Assembly (NCBI GenBank): GCA_946628415.1
Contig: CAMOWK010000008.1
Location: 43,757 to 107,756 of the forward strand
Origin: an uncultured Lachnospiraceae bacterium
GTDB lineage: Bacteria; Bacillota; Clostridia; Lachnospirales; Lachnospiraceae
Length of the DNA: 64,000 bases
Direction: 5' to 3'
Positions 9,202-18,407 of this stretch are shown in pieces. The notes under the pieces are model-generated. The model was not told the DNA's origin and made no database searches. It saw only the letters and a program-made list of their open reading frames with translations. The translations under genes were made by a program, and so were the position numbers. Position 1 is the stretch's first letter. The number at the start of each line of letters is the position of its first letter.

Positions 9202-11472
9202 ATGATAGTAATACCTTTATATGACACAGTGCTTCTTCCTGACGTTACATTTTACTTCAAAAAAGAAGTTATCGATGGCTGGGACGTTGAGGAAATGAGC
9301 GTCGGAGATGATATATACTTTGCATTTCTTAAGGAGGATAAGGTCGGAAATATAGAAAACACCGACCTGCTTTACCCTGTTGCAATATCGGCAAAGCTGG
9401 AAAATGTTGATTCCGAAGGAAACATCCGCGTCAGAACGATTGACAGGGTGAACCTTCTGGATGTCTATCTGGATGATGACGAGGTTTTTGCCGAAACATC
9501 CGTAAGACCTGAGGTTGAAGATATCAGCCTTTCTGAGAGACAGCGTAAATTCGAGAAACTGAAAAAACTTCTTCTGGATTTTGTGCAGGATTATCAGTGG
9601 GGACTCTTTGCGAGAGGACTTATTCTTCAGTGGAAGAACTTAAATGAACTCTGCAGCTCGATGGCGAGTTATTTTAATATAACATGGGAAGAAAAATACA
9701 GAATCATTTCTGCTGATAAGCTCAGCGAAAGATATAAGCTTGTGGAAGATGCCGTTTATGAATTTGTTGAGATGGCTAAGGTTCATAATGAAGCTGAAGA
9801 TGCGCAGATGGAAGAGCACGAAAAGCTTTACAGGGAATCAGCTCTGAAAAAGCAGATCAGCATACTTCAGGAAGAGCTTGATTCAATGCATCCTGAAAAC
9901 ATTTCTGATGTTGCAATGTTCAAAAAGAAGATAGAAGAATCGGGAATGAATGACACGGCAAGACGTGAGGCTGAGAAGATACTTAACCGCATGAAGCAGG
10001 AAGGTCAGGACGGTCACGAATACGGAATGCTTTATGATTATCTTGACTTTGTGACTAGCCTTGAGTGGCATGAGTCAGAGCCGTGTGAGATAGACCTTGG
10101 TAAGGTTGAAGAGATTCTTGATGAGGATCATTTCGGCTTAAAGAAGGTGAAAGAACGTATAGTTCAGCAGATGGCAGTAATGGCTCTTAACAAAAAGCAG
10201 TCGGGCTCAATCCTTCTATTTGTGGGGCCTCCGGGAACAGGAAAAACAAGTATAGGACAGAGTATAGCGAGAGCGCTGGGACGTGAATACGTAAGAATAA
10301 GTCTCGGTGGTATCAGGGATGAAGCAGAGATAAGAGGTCACAGAAGAACATATATAGGAGCTATGCCGGGCAGAATTATGGAAGGTATGAAGAGAAGCGG
10401 CAGTTCTAATCCTGTCATGGTGCTTGATGAGGTTGACAAGCTTGTAAGGGATTATAACGGGGATCCGTCATCAGCGCTTCTTGAGGTGCTTGATCCAGAA
10501 CAGAACTTTTCATTTACGGATCATTATATGAATGTTCCTTATGATCTTTCAAATGTACTTTTTGTATGTACGGCGAATACGACAGATACAATTCCGGAAC
10601 CGCTCTTAAACCGTATGGAGATAATAGACTTTAACGGTTATACGGCAACGGAGAAGTTCTCTATCGCTAAAAAGCACCTTATTCCAAGGGCATATAAGCA
10701 GATGGGTATACTGAAGAAAAATCTCAGCATTACAGATACTGCCGTAAAGAAGATCATCGAGGAATATACTGCTGAAGCCGGCGTCAGAGGCCTGAAAAAA
10801 CAGATAGATAATCTGTGCAGAGCGGCAGCTGTAAAACTTGTTAAAGGCGATGATAAAAAAGTCAGTGTTAATCCTAAAAATCTTAGCGATTATCTTGGAC
10901 GTAGAGTCCTTCGTCATGATATAATAGAGAACAGCACAAATTCAGGAATTGTTACCGGTCTTGCATGGACTATGGCAGGTGGAGAGATACTCTTTATTGA
11001 GGCTGCGCTTGTTAAGGGACAGGGTAAGACTATAATAACAGGACAGCTTGGCGATGTGATGAAGGAATCTGTGGAGATAGCGATAAGTCTTATCAAGGGG
11101 CTTTACCCTAAAGAAACGGAAAAGCTTTCTGAATATGATCTTCATATACATGTTCCGGAAGGGGCTGTTCCAAAGGATGGACCTTCTGCCGGAATTACAA
11201 TTACCACAGCTCTTGCATCGCTGTTTACCGGGGTTAAGGTTGATCCGCATATCGCTATGACGGGTGAGGTTTCGCTTAGAGGAAATGTAATGCCTATCGG
11301 CGGACTTACCGAAAAACTTATGGCAGCCGTGAGAGCCGGGGTTAAGAAGGTATATATCCCTGAGAAGAATGTTGAAGATCTCCAGGATGTACCGGATGAA
11401 GTAAAAGATGCTCTTACCATAATTCCTGTTAAGAGAGTTAAAGATGTCCTGAAAGAGTGCATTAATAAATGA
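9202..11472 (+). CDS. lon: ATP-dependent protease Lon
   Basis: LonA-type protease of 756 residues that degrades misfolded and regulatory proteins in the cytosol. The order is LAN substrate-binding domain (about 1-190), coiled-coil linker, AAA+ module (Walker A GPPGTGKT near 342, VLDEVDKL Walker B) and the S16 protease domain. The catalytic dyad is S662 (DGPSAG) and K705 (GGLTEK), 43 residues apart as in E. coli Lon. The ATG at 9202 follows AGGAAGGGAG; an earlier ATG at 9148 would start inside the CIRCE operator and is rejected. The permease gene follows after 30 bases and may be cotranscribed. Confidence 0.95.
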   Translation: MIVIPLYDTVLLPDVTFYFKKEVIDGWDVEEMSVGDDIYFAFLKEDKVGNIENTDLLYPVAISAKLENVDSEGNIRVRTIDRVNLLDVYLDDDEVFAETSVRPEVEDISLSERQRKFEKLKKLLLDFVQDYQWGLFARGLILQWKNLNELCSSMASYFNITWEEKYRIISADKLSERYKLVEDAVYEFVEMAKVHNEAEDAQMEEHEKLYRESALKKQISILQEELDSMHPENISDVAMFKKKIEESGMNDTARREAEKILNRMKQEGQDGHEYGMLYDYLDFVTSLEWHESEPCEIDLGKVEEILDEDHFGLKKVKERIVQQMAVMALNKKQSGSILLFVGPPGTGKTSIGQSIARALGREYVRISLGGIRDEAEIRGHRRTYIGAMPGRIMEGMKRSGSSNPVMVLDEVDKLVRDYNGDPSSALLEVLDPEQNFSFTDHYMNVPYDLSNVLFVCTANTTDTIPEPLLNRMEIIDFNGYTATEKFSIAKKHLIPRAYKQMGILKKNLSITDTAVKKIIEEYTAEAGVRGLKKQIDNLCRAAAVKLVKGDDKKVSVNPKNLSDYLGRRVLRHDIIENSTNSGIVTGLAWTMAGGEILFIEAALVKGQGKTIITGQLGDVMKESVEIAISLIKGLYPKETEKLSEYDLHIHVPEGAVPKDGPSAGITITTALASLFTGVKVDPHIAMTGEVSLRGNVMPIGGLTEKLMAAVRAGVKKVYIPEKNVEDLQDVPDEVKDALTIIPVKRVKDVLKECINK

Positions 11473-11502
11473 CTTGTTTAGTCGGAATTTGGAGGGGCTT
11501 AA

Positions 11503-13311
11503 ATGAAACTATCTTTTAAGGAGAAGGCAGCATACGGACTTGGCGCCGTAGGCAAAGATATGGTATATATGCTTTCCGCAAGCTATGTACTGTATTACTT
11601 TCAGGATATTCTGGGAGTAAGTGCTATTGCGATGGGAATCATACTTCTCATTGCGAGAGTTTTCGATGCATTTAACGACCCTATTATGGGTATTATAGTT
11701 GCAAAAACCAAGACAAGGTGGGGCAAATTCAGACCTTGGCTTCTTATCGGTACGGTTACAAATGCAGTTATTCTTATACTGATGTTTGCAGCGCCGCCAT
11801 CACTTGATGGTAAAGGACTTGTTGCCTATGCTGCTATAACCTACATTCTGTGGGGAGTAACCTATACCATGATGGATATTCCGTACTGGTCGATGATTCC
11901 TGCATTTACAGATGGCGGTAAAGAAAGAGAAGGTCTTTCTGCACTCGCACGTTCATGCGCAGGCGTTGGTTCAGCCATCATACAGATTTTCACTGTTATG
12001 GCAGTTGCGGCTATCGGTACATTTTTTGCAGCAAAGAATACTGACAATGTAACGAATACATTTGGAAATGCAGATCAAAATGTTTCTGCTTACGTTGTTG
12101 AACTTGACAGTGACGGAAATCCTACTTCTAATGTGCTTGAATTTTCGGGAGAGAGTGTAAGTCTCGATGCTTCCATTACAGGAACAAGCAAGGTTTTCGA
12201 AGATGAGCTTTATTTTACAGACAGTAATACCGATTACGAGTTCAGTATAAACGGAATCACTCCAAAAACAAGTAAAGTGGAATTCGTTATGGATTCAATG
12301 TCTTCATCTGATGCGGCGGTCGTGCTTTATGTGGACAGCGATACGATGAAATCTTTTGGAAATCCTGAAACGCTTGATGCAAAGCTCAGCATGACTTCCA
12401 ATATCGAAGTTGAAAGACTCGGTTTCAAGTATTTCACGATCATTATCGCAGTACTCTTTATAGTATTTATACTTATCACCTGCATATTCATAAAAGAGAA
12501 GTCGTCAGTTGATATGGAGACAGCATCTGTCGGACAGATGTTCAAGGCGCTCATTCAGAATGATCAGGCGATGACGATAGTTATAACCATCGTACTTATC
12601 AATACAGCGCTTTACATTACGACGAACCTCCTTATCTACTTCTTTAAGTATGATCTTGCGGGTTCAAACTGGCAGGGCAATTATACGCTTTTCAATACAT
12701 TTGCCGGCGGAATGCAGATACTTGCGATGATGCTTATGTTCCCGCTTCTCAGGAAATTCTTCAGTACACTTAAGATTTTCTATATCTGCGTTGCTTCAGC
12801 TATAGGCGGTTATCTGGTGCTTCTTATCATGGCACTTTTAGGTACGAAAAATGTATTTCCGTTCTTTGTTCCGGGATTCTTCATCATGTCAGCGGTGGGA
12901 GTTCTGAATGTTATCGTAACGGTATTTCTTGCAAATACTGTTGATTACGGTGAACTTAAGAATAAGAGGCGTGATGAGTCGGTTATATTCTCAATGCAGA
13001 CCTTCGTTGTTAAGCTTGCATCTGGTATTGCGGCGCTTATTGCATCTATATGTCTTACAGTATTCAAAATCCAGAAGGATTCCGATGTTAAGGTTACATT
13101 TGACGTGATCTTAAACAAGATGGAGGATTTAAAGAATAATGTCGTAGAGACAATAGGCAGTAATTCGGTGCTCGGACTCAGAATGGTAATGACACTTGCA
13201 CCTATACTTGTGCTCATAGTTGCACTTCTTATATTCAAGTCAAAATACATACTTACAGATGCTAAGCTTGCTGAGATAACAGATGAGCTTAAAAAATCAA
13301 AAAATGAGTAA
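11503..13311 (+). CDS. GPH-family sugar permease (MelB-like) with a large inserted loop
   Basis: A 602-residue cation-coupled glycoside/melibiose permease of the major facilitator superfamily. Hallmarks are DAFNDPIMG near 55-63, TRWGKFRPWL near 71-80 and YTMMDIPYWS near 121-130. Typical family members have about 450-480 residues. The excess is a polar beta-rich insertion at about 176-305, between helices 5 and 6, on the outer side by topology. Placed directly before an alpha-galactosidase, it probably imports melibiose, raffinose or similar galactosides. Start has GGAGGGG. The insert could aid substrate capture; that is inference. Confidence 0.85.
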   Translation: MKLSFKEKAAYGLGAVGKDMVYMLSASYVLYYFQDILGVSAIAMGIILLIARVFDAFNDPIMGIIVAKTKTRWGKFRPWLLIGTVTNAVILILMFAAPPSLDGKGLVAYAAITYILWGVTYTMMDIPYWSMIPAFTDGGKEREGLSALARSCAGVGSAIIQIFTVMAVAAIGTFFAAKNTDNVTNTFGNADQNVSAYVVELDSDGNPTSNVLEFSGESVSLDASITGTSKVFEDELYFTDSNTDYEFSINGITPKTSKVEFVMDSMSSSDAAVVLYVDSDTMKSFGNPETLDAKLSMTSNIEVERLGFKYFTIIIAVLFIVFILITCIFIKEKSSVDMETASVGQMFKALIQNDQAMTIVITIVLINTALYITTNLLIYFFKYDLAGSNWQGNYTLFNTFAGGMQILAMMLMFPLLRKFFSTLKIFYICVASAIGGYLVLLIMALLGTKNVFPFFVPGFFIMSAVGVLNVIVTVFLANTVDYGELKNKRRDESVIFSMQTFVVKLASGIAALIASICLTVFKIQKDSDVKVTFDVILNKMEDLKNNVVETIGSNSVLGLRMVMTLAPILVLIVALLIFKSKYILTDAKLAEITDELKKSKNE

Positions 13312-13334
13312 TAGTAATTTTAAATAATCCATGG

Positions 13335-13359
13335 TGTGGGGACCCTATCGGCCCCCACA
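13335..13359 (+). promoter_or_regulatory. intergenic hairpin between permease and alpha-galactosidase
   Basis: TGTGGGG (13335-13341) pairs with CCCCACA (13353-13359). There is no T-run, so it is not an ordinary terminator. It could be an mRNA-processing or stability structure that sets the ratio of permease to enzyme. Confidence 0.4.
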
Positions 13360-13388
13360 TTCTGATTGAAGGATGCGTGGGGGACAAG

Positions 13389-15734
13389 ATGATTAAAAAG
13401 GTTCAGAATACTATAATTCTTCATACGAAGAATACTACATATGCGATGCGTATAATGCCGTCGGGGCATCCGGAGCATCTGTATTACGGAAGAAGGATAC
13501 ATCTTTCGAAGGGTGACGGTGCGCTGTTTGAAGAGCATCAGTTTCCACCCGGAGACACAAGCGTTTATTCGGACGAGCATAAAAATATTTCCCTTACGGA
13601 TGTAAGACTTGAGATGTCATCTTACGGAAAAGGAGATATGAGAGAGGCGAGTGTAGCTGTTGTTAATCCGGATGGCAGTCTCACAAGTGATTTTGTTTAC
13701 GAAAGCACCATCATACTGGAAGGAAAGAAAGAGATGGAAACTCTCCCCGGTTCATACGGTGATAAAGGGAAAGTTGAAACTGTCGAGATAAGCTTTTTCG
13801 ATAATGAAAACAAACAGAGACTTGTACTTTACTATTCGGTTTTTCCTGAAGTGGACATCATTACAAGAAGAGCGGTGCTTTTTAATGAGTCGGAAGGAGA
13901 GGTTCATGTAAAACGGCTCATGTCGAATCATATTGATTTTGATAAGGATGATTTCACTCTCCATACATTTACAGGCGCATGGACAAGGGAAATGATGAGA
14001 AATGACATACACGTCGTTTCCGGTAGTTATGTAAACTCGTCGTATTCGGGAACTTCATCGAATATAGTAAATCCTTTCTTTATACTAAGTCGAACCGGTG
14101 CTAATGAGGATACGGGAGATGTATATGGATTTAACCTTATATACAGCGGCAATCACTATGAGAGTGTGTCGGTAAGTCCGTTTGGAAAGATAAGGCTGCT
14201 CCAGGGGATCAGTCCGGAGGGCTTTGATGTGACTGTTCCGGCAGGCGGTACATTTGAAACGCCCGAAAGTGTCATGACGTTTTCAAAAGACGGAATGAAC
14301 GGCATGAGTCAGAATATGCATGCATTTGTGAAAAAGCATATAGTAAGAGGCACGTGGAGGGATAAAGCAAGACCTGTTGTACTTAACAGCTGGGAAGCCA
14401 ATTACTTTAATATTGACGAAGGAAAGCTTGTACGGCTTGCGAAGGCAGGCGCAGAGCTGGGAATTGAGCTTTTTGTCATGGATGACGGCTGGTTCGGAAA
14501 GAGAAATGATGACAGAAGCAGCCTTGGTGACTGGGAAGTTAATAAGAAAAAGCTGCCGAACGGACTTTCAGAACTTGCTGAAAAGATAAAGAAGCAGGGG
14601 CTTATGTTCGGTATATGGCTTGAGCCTGAAATGGTGAATGTAGACAGTAAGCTTTACAAAGAGCATCCCGACTGGACTCTGGATATTCCGGGAAAGAGCC
14701 ATAGTGAAGGAAGGAATCAGAGAATACTTGATCTCACAAGAAAAGAGGTTCAGGACTTCGTCATAGAAGCAGTGTCAGGGGTTCTTGATTCTGCGGACAT
14801 TTCCTATGTGAAATGGGATATGAACAGGAATTTTACCGACTATTTCAGCAGAAACCTTTCCAATCAGGGAGAAGTAATGCACCTTTATCAGACAGGACTG
14901 TACAGGGTGCTTCGGACTATCATGGAAAAATACCCTGAGGTTCTTTTTGAGGGCTGTGCTTCTGGCGGTAACAGATTCGATCTTGGAATGCTTTGCTACT
15001 TCCCGCAGATATGGGCAAGTGATGATACTGACGGACTTATGCGTGCATATATTCAGACAGGATACAGCTACGGTTATCCTATGTCAGTTGTCTCGGCACA
15101 TGTTTCGGAGATTCCGAATCACCAGACTATAAGGCGCACTCCGTTTGTTACAAGGTTTAATGTGGCAAGCTTTGGCGTTTTCGGATATGAACTTAACTTT
15201 AATGACATTGATAAAGAAAAGAAGAAAGCAATAAAAGAGGATATAGCGCTTTATAAGAAATGGAGAGATACTTTCTTCTTCGGTTCATTTTACAGGGGAA
15301 GAAGCATTTTTAACGGTAATGAAATGGAGTGGACAGTTGTAAGCCCGGATAAGAAACGTGCAGTCGGTCTTTACATGGAAAAACTGGTAACTCCGAATGC
15401 CGGAAACAGCATTTACAGGGCAAGAGGACTTGATGAAAAATTGTTATACCATTTTTATGGGAAAAGTTATAAAATAGACGTTAGGGATTTTGGAAGCCTG
15501 ATCAATACGATGGCACCTTTCCACGTAAAGCAGGATTCCGGAATGCATGAACTTATAGCAAAAATAGTTAAAATGTATGAGAAACCCGAGGATTACACTC
15601 TGTATGGTGATACACTTATGTATGCAGGGGTACACCTCAGACAGGGTTTCACCGGAACCGGATGGAATGATGAGATGAGATTCTTTACAGATTTCGGTTC
15701 ACGACTCTATTTCATGGAGGCTTTAGATGAGTAA
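13389..15734 (+). CDS. alpha-galactosidase, glycoside hydrolase family 36
   Basis: Cytoplasmic retaining alpha-galactosidase of 781 residues that releases galactose from melibiose/raffinose-type sugars. It has an N-terminal beta-supersandwich (about 1-310), a TIM barrel (about 330-660) and a C-terminal beta domain. The nucleophile is D477 in YVKWDMNR; the acid/base is an aspartate in the SDDTD motif at 544-548. ECASGG-type CASGGNRFDLG and WFGKRNDD are also typical. No signal peptide, so substrate must be imported, matching the upstream permease. Start uncertain: a GTG at 13377 is in frame but the ATG follows a G-rich site. The stop overlaps the next start (ATGAGTAA). Confidence 0.93.
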   Translation: MIKKVQNTIILHTKNTTYAMRIMPSGHPEHLYYGRRIHLSKGDGALFEEHQFPPGDTSVYSDEHKNISLTDVRLEMSSYGKGDMREASVAVVNPDGSLTSDFVYESTIILEGKKEMETLPGSYGDKGKVETVEISFFDNENKQRLVLYYSVFPEVDIITRRAVLFNESEGEVHVKRLMSNHIDFDKDDFTLHTFTGAWTREMMRNDIHVVSGSYVNSSYSGTSSNIVNPFFILSRTGANEDTGDVYGFNLIYSGNHYESVSVSPFGKIRLLQGISPEGFDVTVPAGGTFETPESVMTFSKDGMNGMSQNMHAFVKKHIVRGTWRDKARPVVLNSWEANYFNIDEGKLVRLAKAGAELGIELFVMDDGWFGKRNDDRSSLGDWEVNKKKLPNGLSELAEKIKKQGLMFGIWLEPEMVNVDSKLYKEHPDWTLDIPGKSHSEGRNQRILDLTRKEVQDFVIEAVSGVLDSADISYVKWDMNRNFTDYFSRNLSNQGEVMHLYQTGLYRVLRTIMEKYPEVLFEGCASGGNRFDLGMLCYFPQIWASDDTDGLMRAYIQTGYSYGYPMSVVSAHVSEIPNHQTIRRTPFVTRFNVASFGVFGYELNFNDIDKEKKKAIKEDIALYKKWRDTFFFGSFYRGRSIFNGNEMEWTVVSPDKKRAVGLYMEKLVTPNAGNSIYRARGLDEKLLYHFYGKSYKIDVRDFGSLINTMAPFHVKQDSGMHELIAKIVKMYEKPEDYTLYGDTLMYAGVHLRQGFTGTGWNDEMRFFTDFGSRLYFMEALDE

Positions 15735-16518
15735 GAAAAAGAAAAATGAAACGCCGGATACAGAGGTTCTTTCAGCTGATGAGATGGGAGTTCCGGGTGA
15801 AGAGGCAGTGAAGGACGCGGACGATGCTGCAGCAGATGTTAAGAAGGTTGCTGAGAACGCTGCGGACGATGTGGAGGATGCTGTTTCAGATACGGCAGAC
15901 ACGGCTGATGATGCAGTGACGGATGTTCTTACAAGGGATAAAAAGAAAAGTAAGGATGATGCAGTGACGGACGTTCTGACTAAGGACAAAAAGGCTGCTG
16001 ACTCTGATGACGAGACAGTTCCGCAGAAGATGGGAGCTAAGAGTGATGCCAGAAAATGGGCCGCCGATTCCAAGGCTCAGGATGATATTAAAGAGTATCA
16101 GGAGAGAAAGAAGGAGCAGGAAGGCGTAAAAGAAAAAGGCGGAGCCGTTAAGGTTTTCGGAATAATCGCACTTCTTATTATGCTTGCCGGTGCTGCAGGG
16201 ATAGGTCTTATTCTTGCATTTTACGTATTTATGCCGGGAGATCCTGTATATAAAGGGGCAGCCGCAAAGGGCTTCAGTACATTTAATATTGAAGGCTACG
16301 TGCCGAAGACTCCGGAAGTTCTTCCTACGACACCTACGGATGCTGAACCTGAAGGGACGGCAACCGATGCGGATAAAGATGCCAGCAAAGGAGACGCCGA
16401 TAAGGATACCGGCAGTGACGATAAGACCGATGCCGGCAGTGACAGTGAAAATAAAAATGACGATGGCTCTACCGAAGACAAAGGCAAAGACGTCGGATGT
16501 GCAGGAAAGGAGGCGTAG
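15727..16518 (+). CDS. single-pass membrane protein with acidic low-complexity flanks
   Basis: I do not recognise a family. The 263-residue protein begins inside the last codons of the alpha-galactosidase gene, so translation is coupled. Residues 1-135 are charged and Ala/Asp-rich and hold a duplicated segment (DDAVTDVLT twice, near 59 and 78). A hydrophobic helix spans about 141-166. The last 80 residues are very acidic with D/E/K/T/S repeats and should lie outside the cell. It pairs with the next gene, which also encodes a membrane-anchored protein. It could be a surface-exposed or scaffold protein. Confidence 0.7.
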   Translation: MSKKKKNETPDTEVLSADEMGVPGEEAVKDADDAAADVKKVAENAADDVEDAVSDTADTADDAVTDVLTRDKKKSKDDAVTDVLTKDKKAADSDDETVPQKMGAKSDARKWAADSKAQDDIKEYQERKKEQEGVKEKGGAVKVFGIIALLIMLAGAAGIGLILAFYVFMPGDPVYKGAAAKGFSTFNIEGYVPKTPEVLPTTPTDAEPEGTATDADKDASKGDADKDTGSDDKTDAGSDSENKNDDGSTEDKGKDVGCAGKEA

Positions 16519-16520
16519 AG

Positions 16521-18020
16521 ATGAAGAAGAGATGGAAAGTAGTTCTCATCATTTCGCTTATCCTCATTCTTGCGGAGGCGGCAGCAGCTGTTATCTATGT
16601 GCTTCCTGTTTATTATAAGGCGGCATTTTTTAAGGCAATTGAAGAAACTAAGCTTGAGACAGCAGAGGAGATCCTTGATAAGGATTTCGGCTTTGTGAAG
16701 AGGGCTGTAGAAACAGAATTAAATGATTATATAGTTTATCATGCAAATGAGTACCTCGAGGATAAGGCGCCTTATGAGGACGTTAAGACACTGCTTGTAA
16801 ATATTGAACATATGAAGGCATTTGAGGGAAGGACAGAGGACGCCTTTGCTCATATGAATGCGTATGAACTTCTCAAGATTTATGAAGATGCTGCGGCTGA
16901 TTATGTGGTAAATTCGGGCGGAAGAACCGATTATATCAATGAAGATATAGTGCTTAATTATTCAAATGCATTTCATGTTACAAGCTACTACTTCAATTAT
17001 GATGAGAATTTCACGCCTGATTACAGCGTGAGAGTCGGTGAGCAGCTTGATACATATCTTGAGGGTAAATATAATCAGTATAAAGAAGGAAAGCTTGAAT
17101 ATAAGAACATGAATGCATATGTTCAGGTTGCTTATCAGTATTTTCCTGATACTACTTACACTAAGTCGCTTGTATCGGAGCTTTCAAATGCAGGAGCTAT
17201 CGATGCGGCTTTTCAGAGTGCCAGCGATGCATTTGATGAAGGCAACTATGTGGAGGCTGTAAGACAGTGTGATACTGCAGCAACAAGCTATGCCAAGGAA
17301 GAAGGATTTGATCTTTATAAGAATCAGTTTGAAGAGTTAAGAACCAAGGCGTACGAGGAAGGCAAGAAGTCTTATAAAGATATAGTTAAGAAACTTATCG
17401 ATGAGGGTAAGATTGACGAAGCAAAGGCTCTTATAGATGCTATCGAAGAGCTTTACGGAAATGACATCGATATGAAAGCCATAAGGGAGGTTGCTACTCC
17501 TGACTGGAAGAAGGCGTATAAGGATTATACTGCGGACAGCACTGCGAAGCTTGAAAAGGCTGCCGGTGATGGCGTTATGGCGGCTGATCTCTTTAATTCA
17601 AAGGATATTACCGTTTCAGAGCATGTTCCGGCAAATGCAGCGACAGACGATCTTGATGATGACGGAATGCCTGAACTGCTTCTATATAACGATGATTTTA
17701 TATATGTTCTTACTTGTGACTTTGATGGAGTTCATCTTACGGGCTGCTTCAAATACAGCGGATTTGCTGACGGAAAGCTTATGGCATTCGGTATAAAGAA
17801 TCCGAATGATATATATGTGCTTGTATATGAAGATGGCAAGTGGACACTCGATTCGTCTCTTAGAGTGAAGACTTCCGAAGACGGAAAGAACACATATTTT
17901 AACGGAAATGAAGAAGTTTCGGATGAAGAATATGTAAAGCTTAAGGACAGTCTTATGGCTAAGAAAGTCGGCGTGGAAGGCGGCGTGCCTATAGCTGATG
18001 CGGCCACGCTTTTTGAGTAA
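16521..18020 (+). CDS. membrane-anchored helical-repeat protein with Asp-rich (DxDxDG) motif
   Basis: Unrecognised 499-residue protein. The ATG at 16521 follows AAAGGAGG with 7-base spacing, two bases after the previous stop. A hydrophobic helix (about 5-30) anchors it, with most of the chain outside. Residues 35-330 are helical with TPR-like pairs (FDEGNYVEAVRQCDTA, LIDEGKIDEAKALIDA). Near residue 375, DLDDDGMPELLLY looks like a calcium-binding loop, as seen in many exported Firmicute proteins, followed by a beta-rich end. Probably an exported binding or assembly factor encoded with the preceding membrane protein. Confidence 0.7.
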   Translation: MKKRWKVVLIISLILILAEAAAAVIYVLPVYYKAAFFKAIEETKLETAEEILDKDFGFVKRAVETELNDYIVYHANEYLEDKAPYEDVKTLLVNIEHMKAFEGRTEDAFAHMNAYELLKIYEDAAADYVVNSGGRTDYINEDIVLNYSNAFHVTSYYFNYDENFTPDYSVRVGEQLDTYLEGKYNQYKEGKLEYKNMNAYVQVAYQYFPDTTYTKSLVSELSNAGAIDAAFQSASDAFDEGNYVEAVRQCDTAATSYAKEEGFDLYKNQFEELRTKAYEEGKKSYKDIVKKLIDEGKIDEAKALIDAIEELYGNDIDMKAIREVATPDWKKAYKDYTADSTAKLEKAAGDGVMAADLFNSKDITVSEHVPANAATDDLDDDGMPELLLYNDDFIYVLTCDFDGVHLTGCFKYSGFADGKLMAFGIKNPNDIYVLVYEDGKWTLDSSLRVKTSEDGKNTYFNGNEEVSDEEYVKLKDSLMAKKVGVEGGVPIADAATLFE

Positions 18021-18052
18021 GGGTTCAGGCGTGAACTCTTAAGGGTGAGTTT

Positions 18053-18328
18053 ATGGGAATAAAGGTATATAAAAGTAAAGAAAAAACCGTGGAAAATGAA
18101 TCAAAGGATAAGAAGGTTCTGGTGAGAGACCTTGATAACGGGAACCGTCTTATAAGAGAGAACGATACATTTTTCGCGGCAGTAGGCGATGAGAAGATTA
18201 TGATAAGCAGGGAAGAAGCGATACTTATACTGCAGAATCACGATCTTATATATGACGTTATAATCGGGGCAAAAAGAAAGTTTTATTTTAATACTGCGGA
18301 GGACAGATACAGTCCGACGGATTACTAA
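18053..18328 (+). CDS. small conserved-looking hypothetical protein, 91 residues
   Basis: No family recognised. A soluble mixed alpha/beta protein, basic at the N-terminus (KVYKSKEKTV), with a central strand-rich part and REEAILILQNHD helix. No membrane segment or metal motif. A weak GGTGAG site precedes the ATG. It follows the membrane-protein pair by 32 bases and precedes the hydratase gene by 80. Confidence 0.6.
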   Translation: MGIKVYKSKEKTVENESKDKKVLVRDLDNGNRLIRENDTFFAAVGDEKIMISREEAILILQNHDLIYDVIIGAKRKFYFNTAEDRYSPTDY

Positions 18329-18407
18329 GTGATTTTTACCAAAGGAACTAAAGACCAAAGACGCGGTCGGATGTGCCATAAGGTATAGATATAGGAGGAA
18401 CAAAAGA

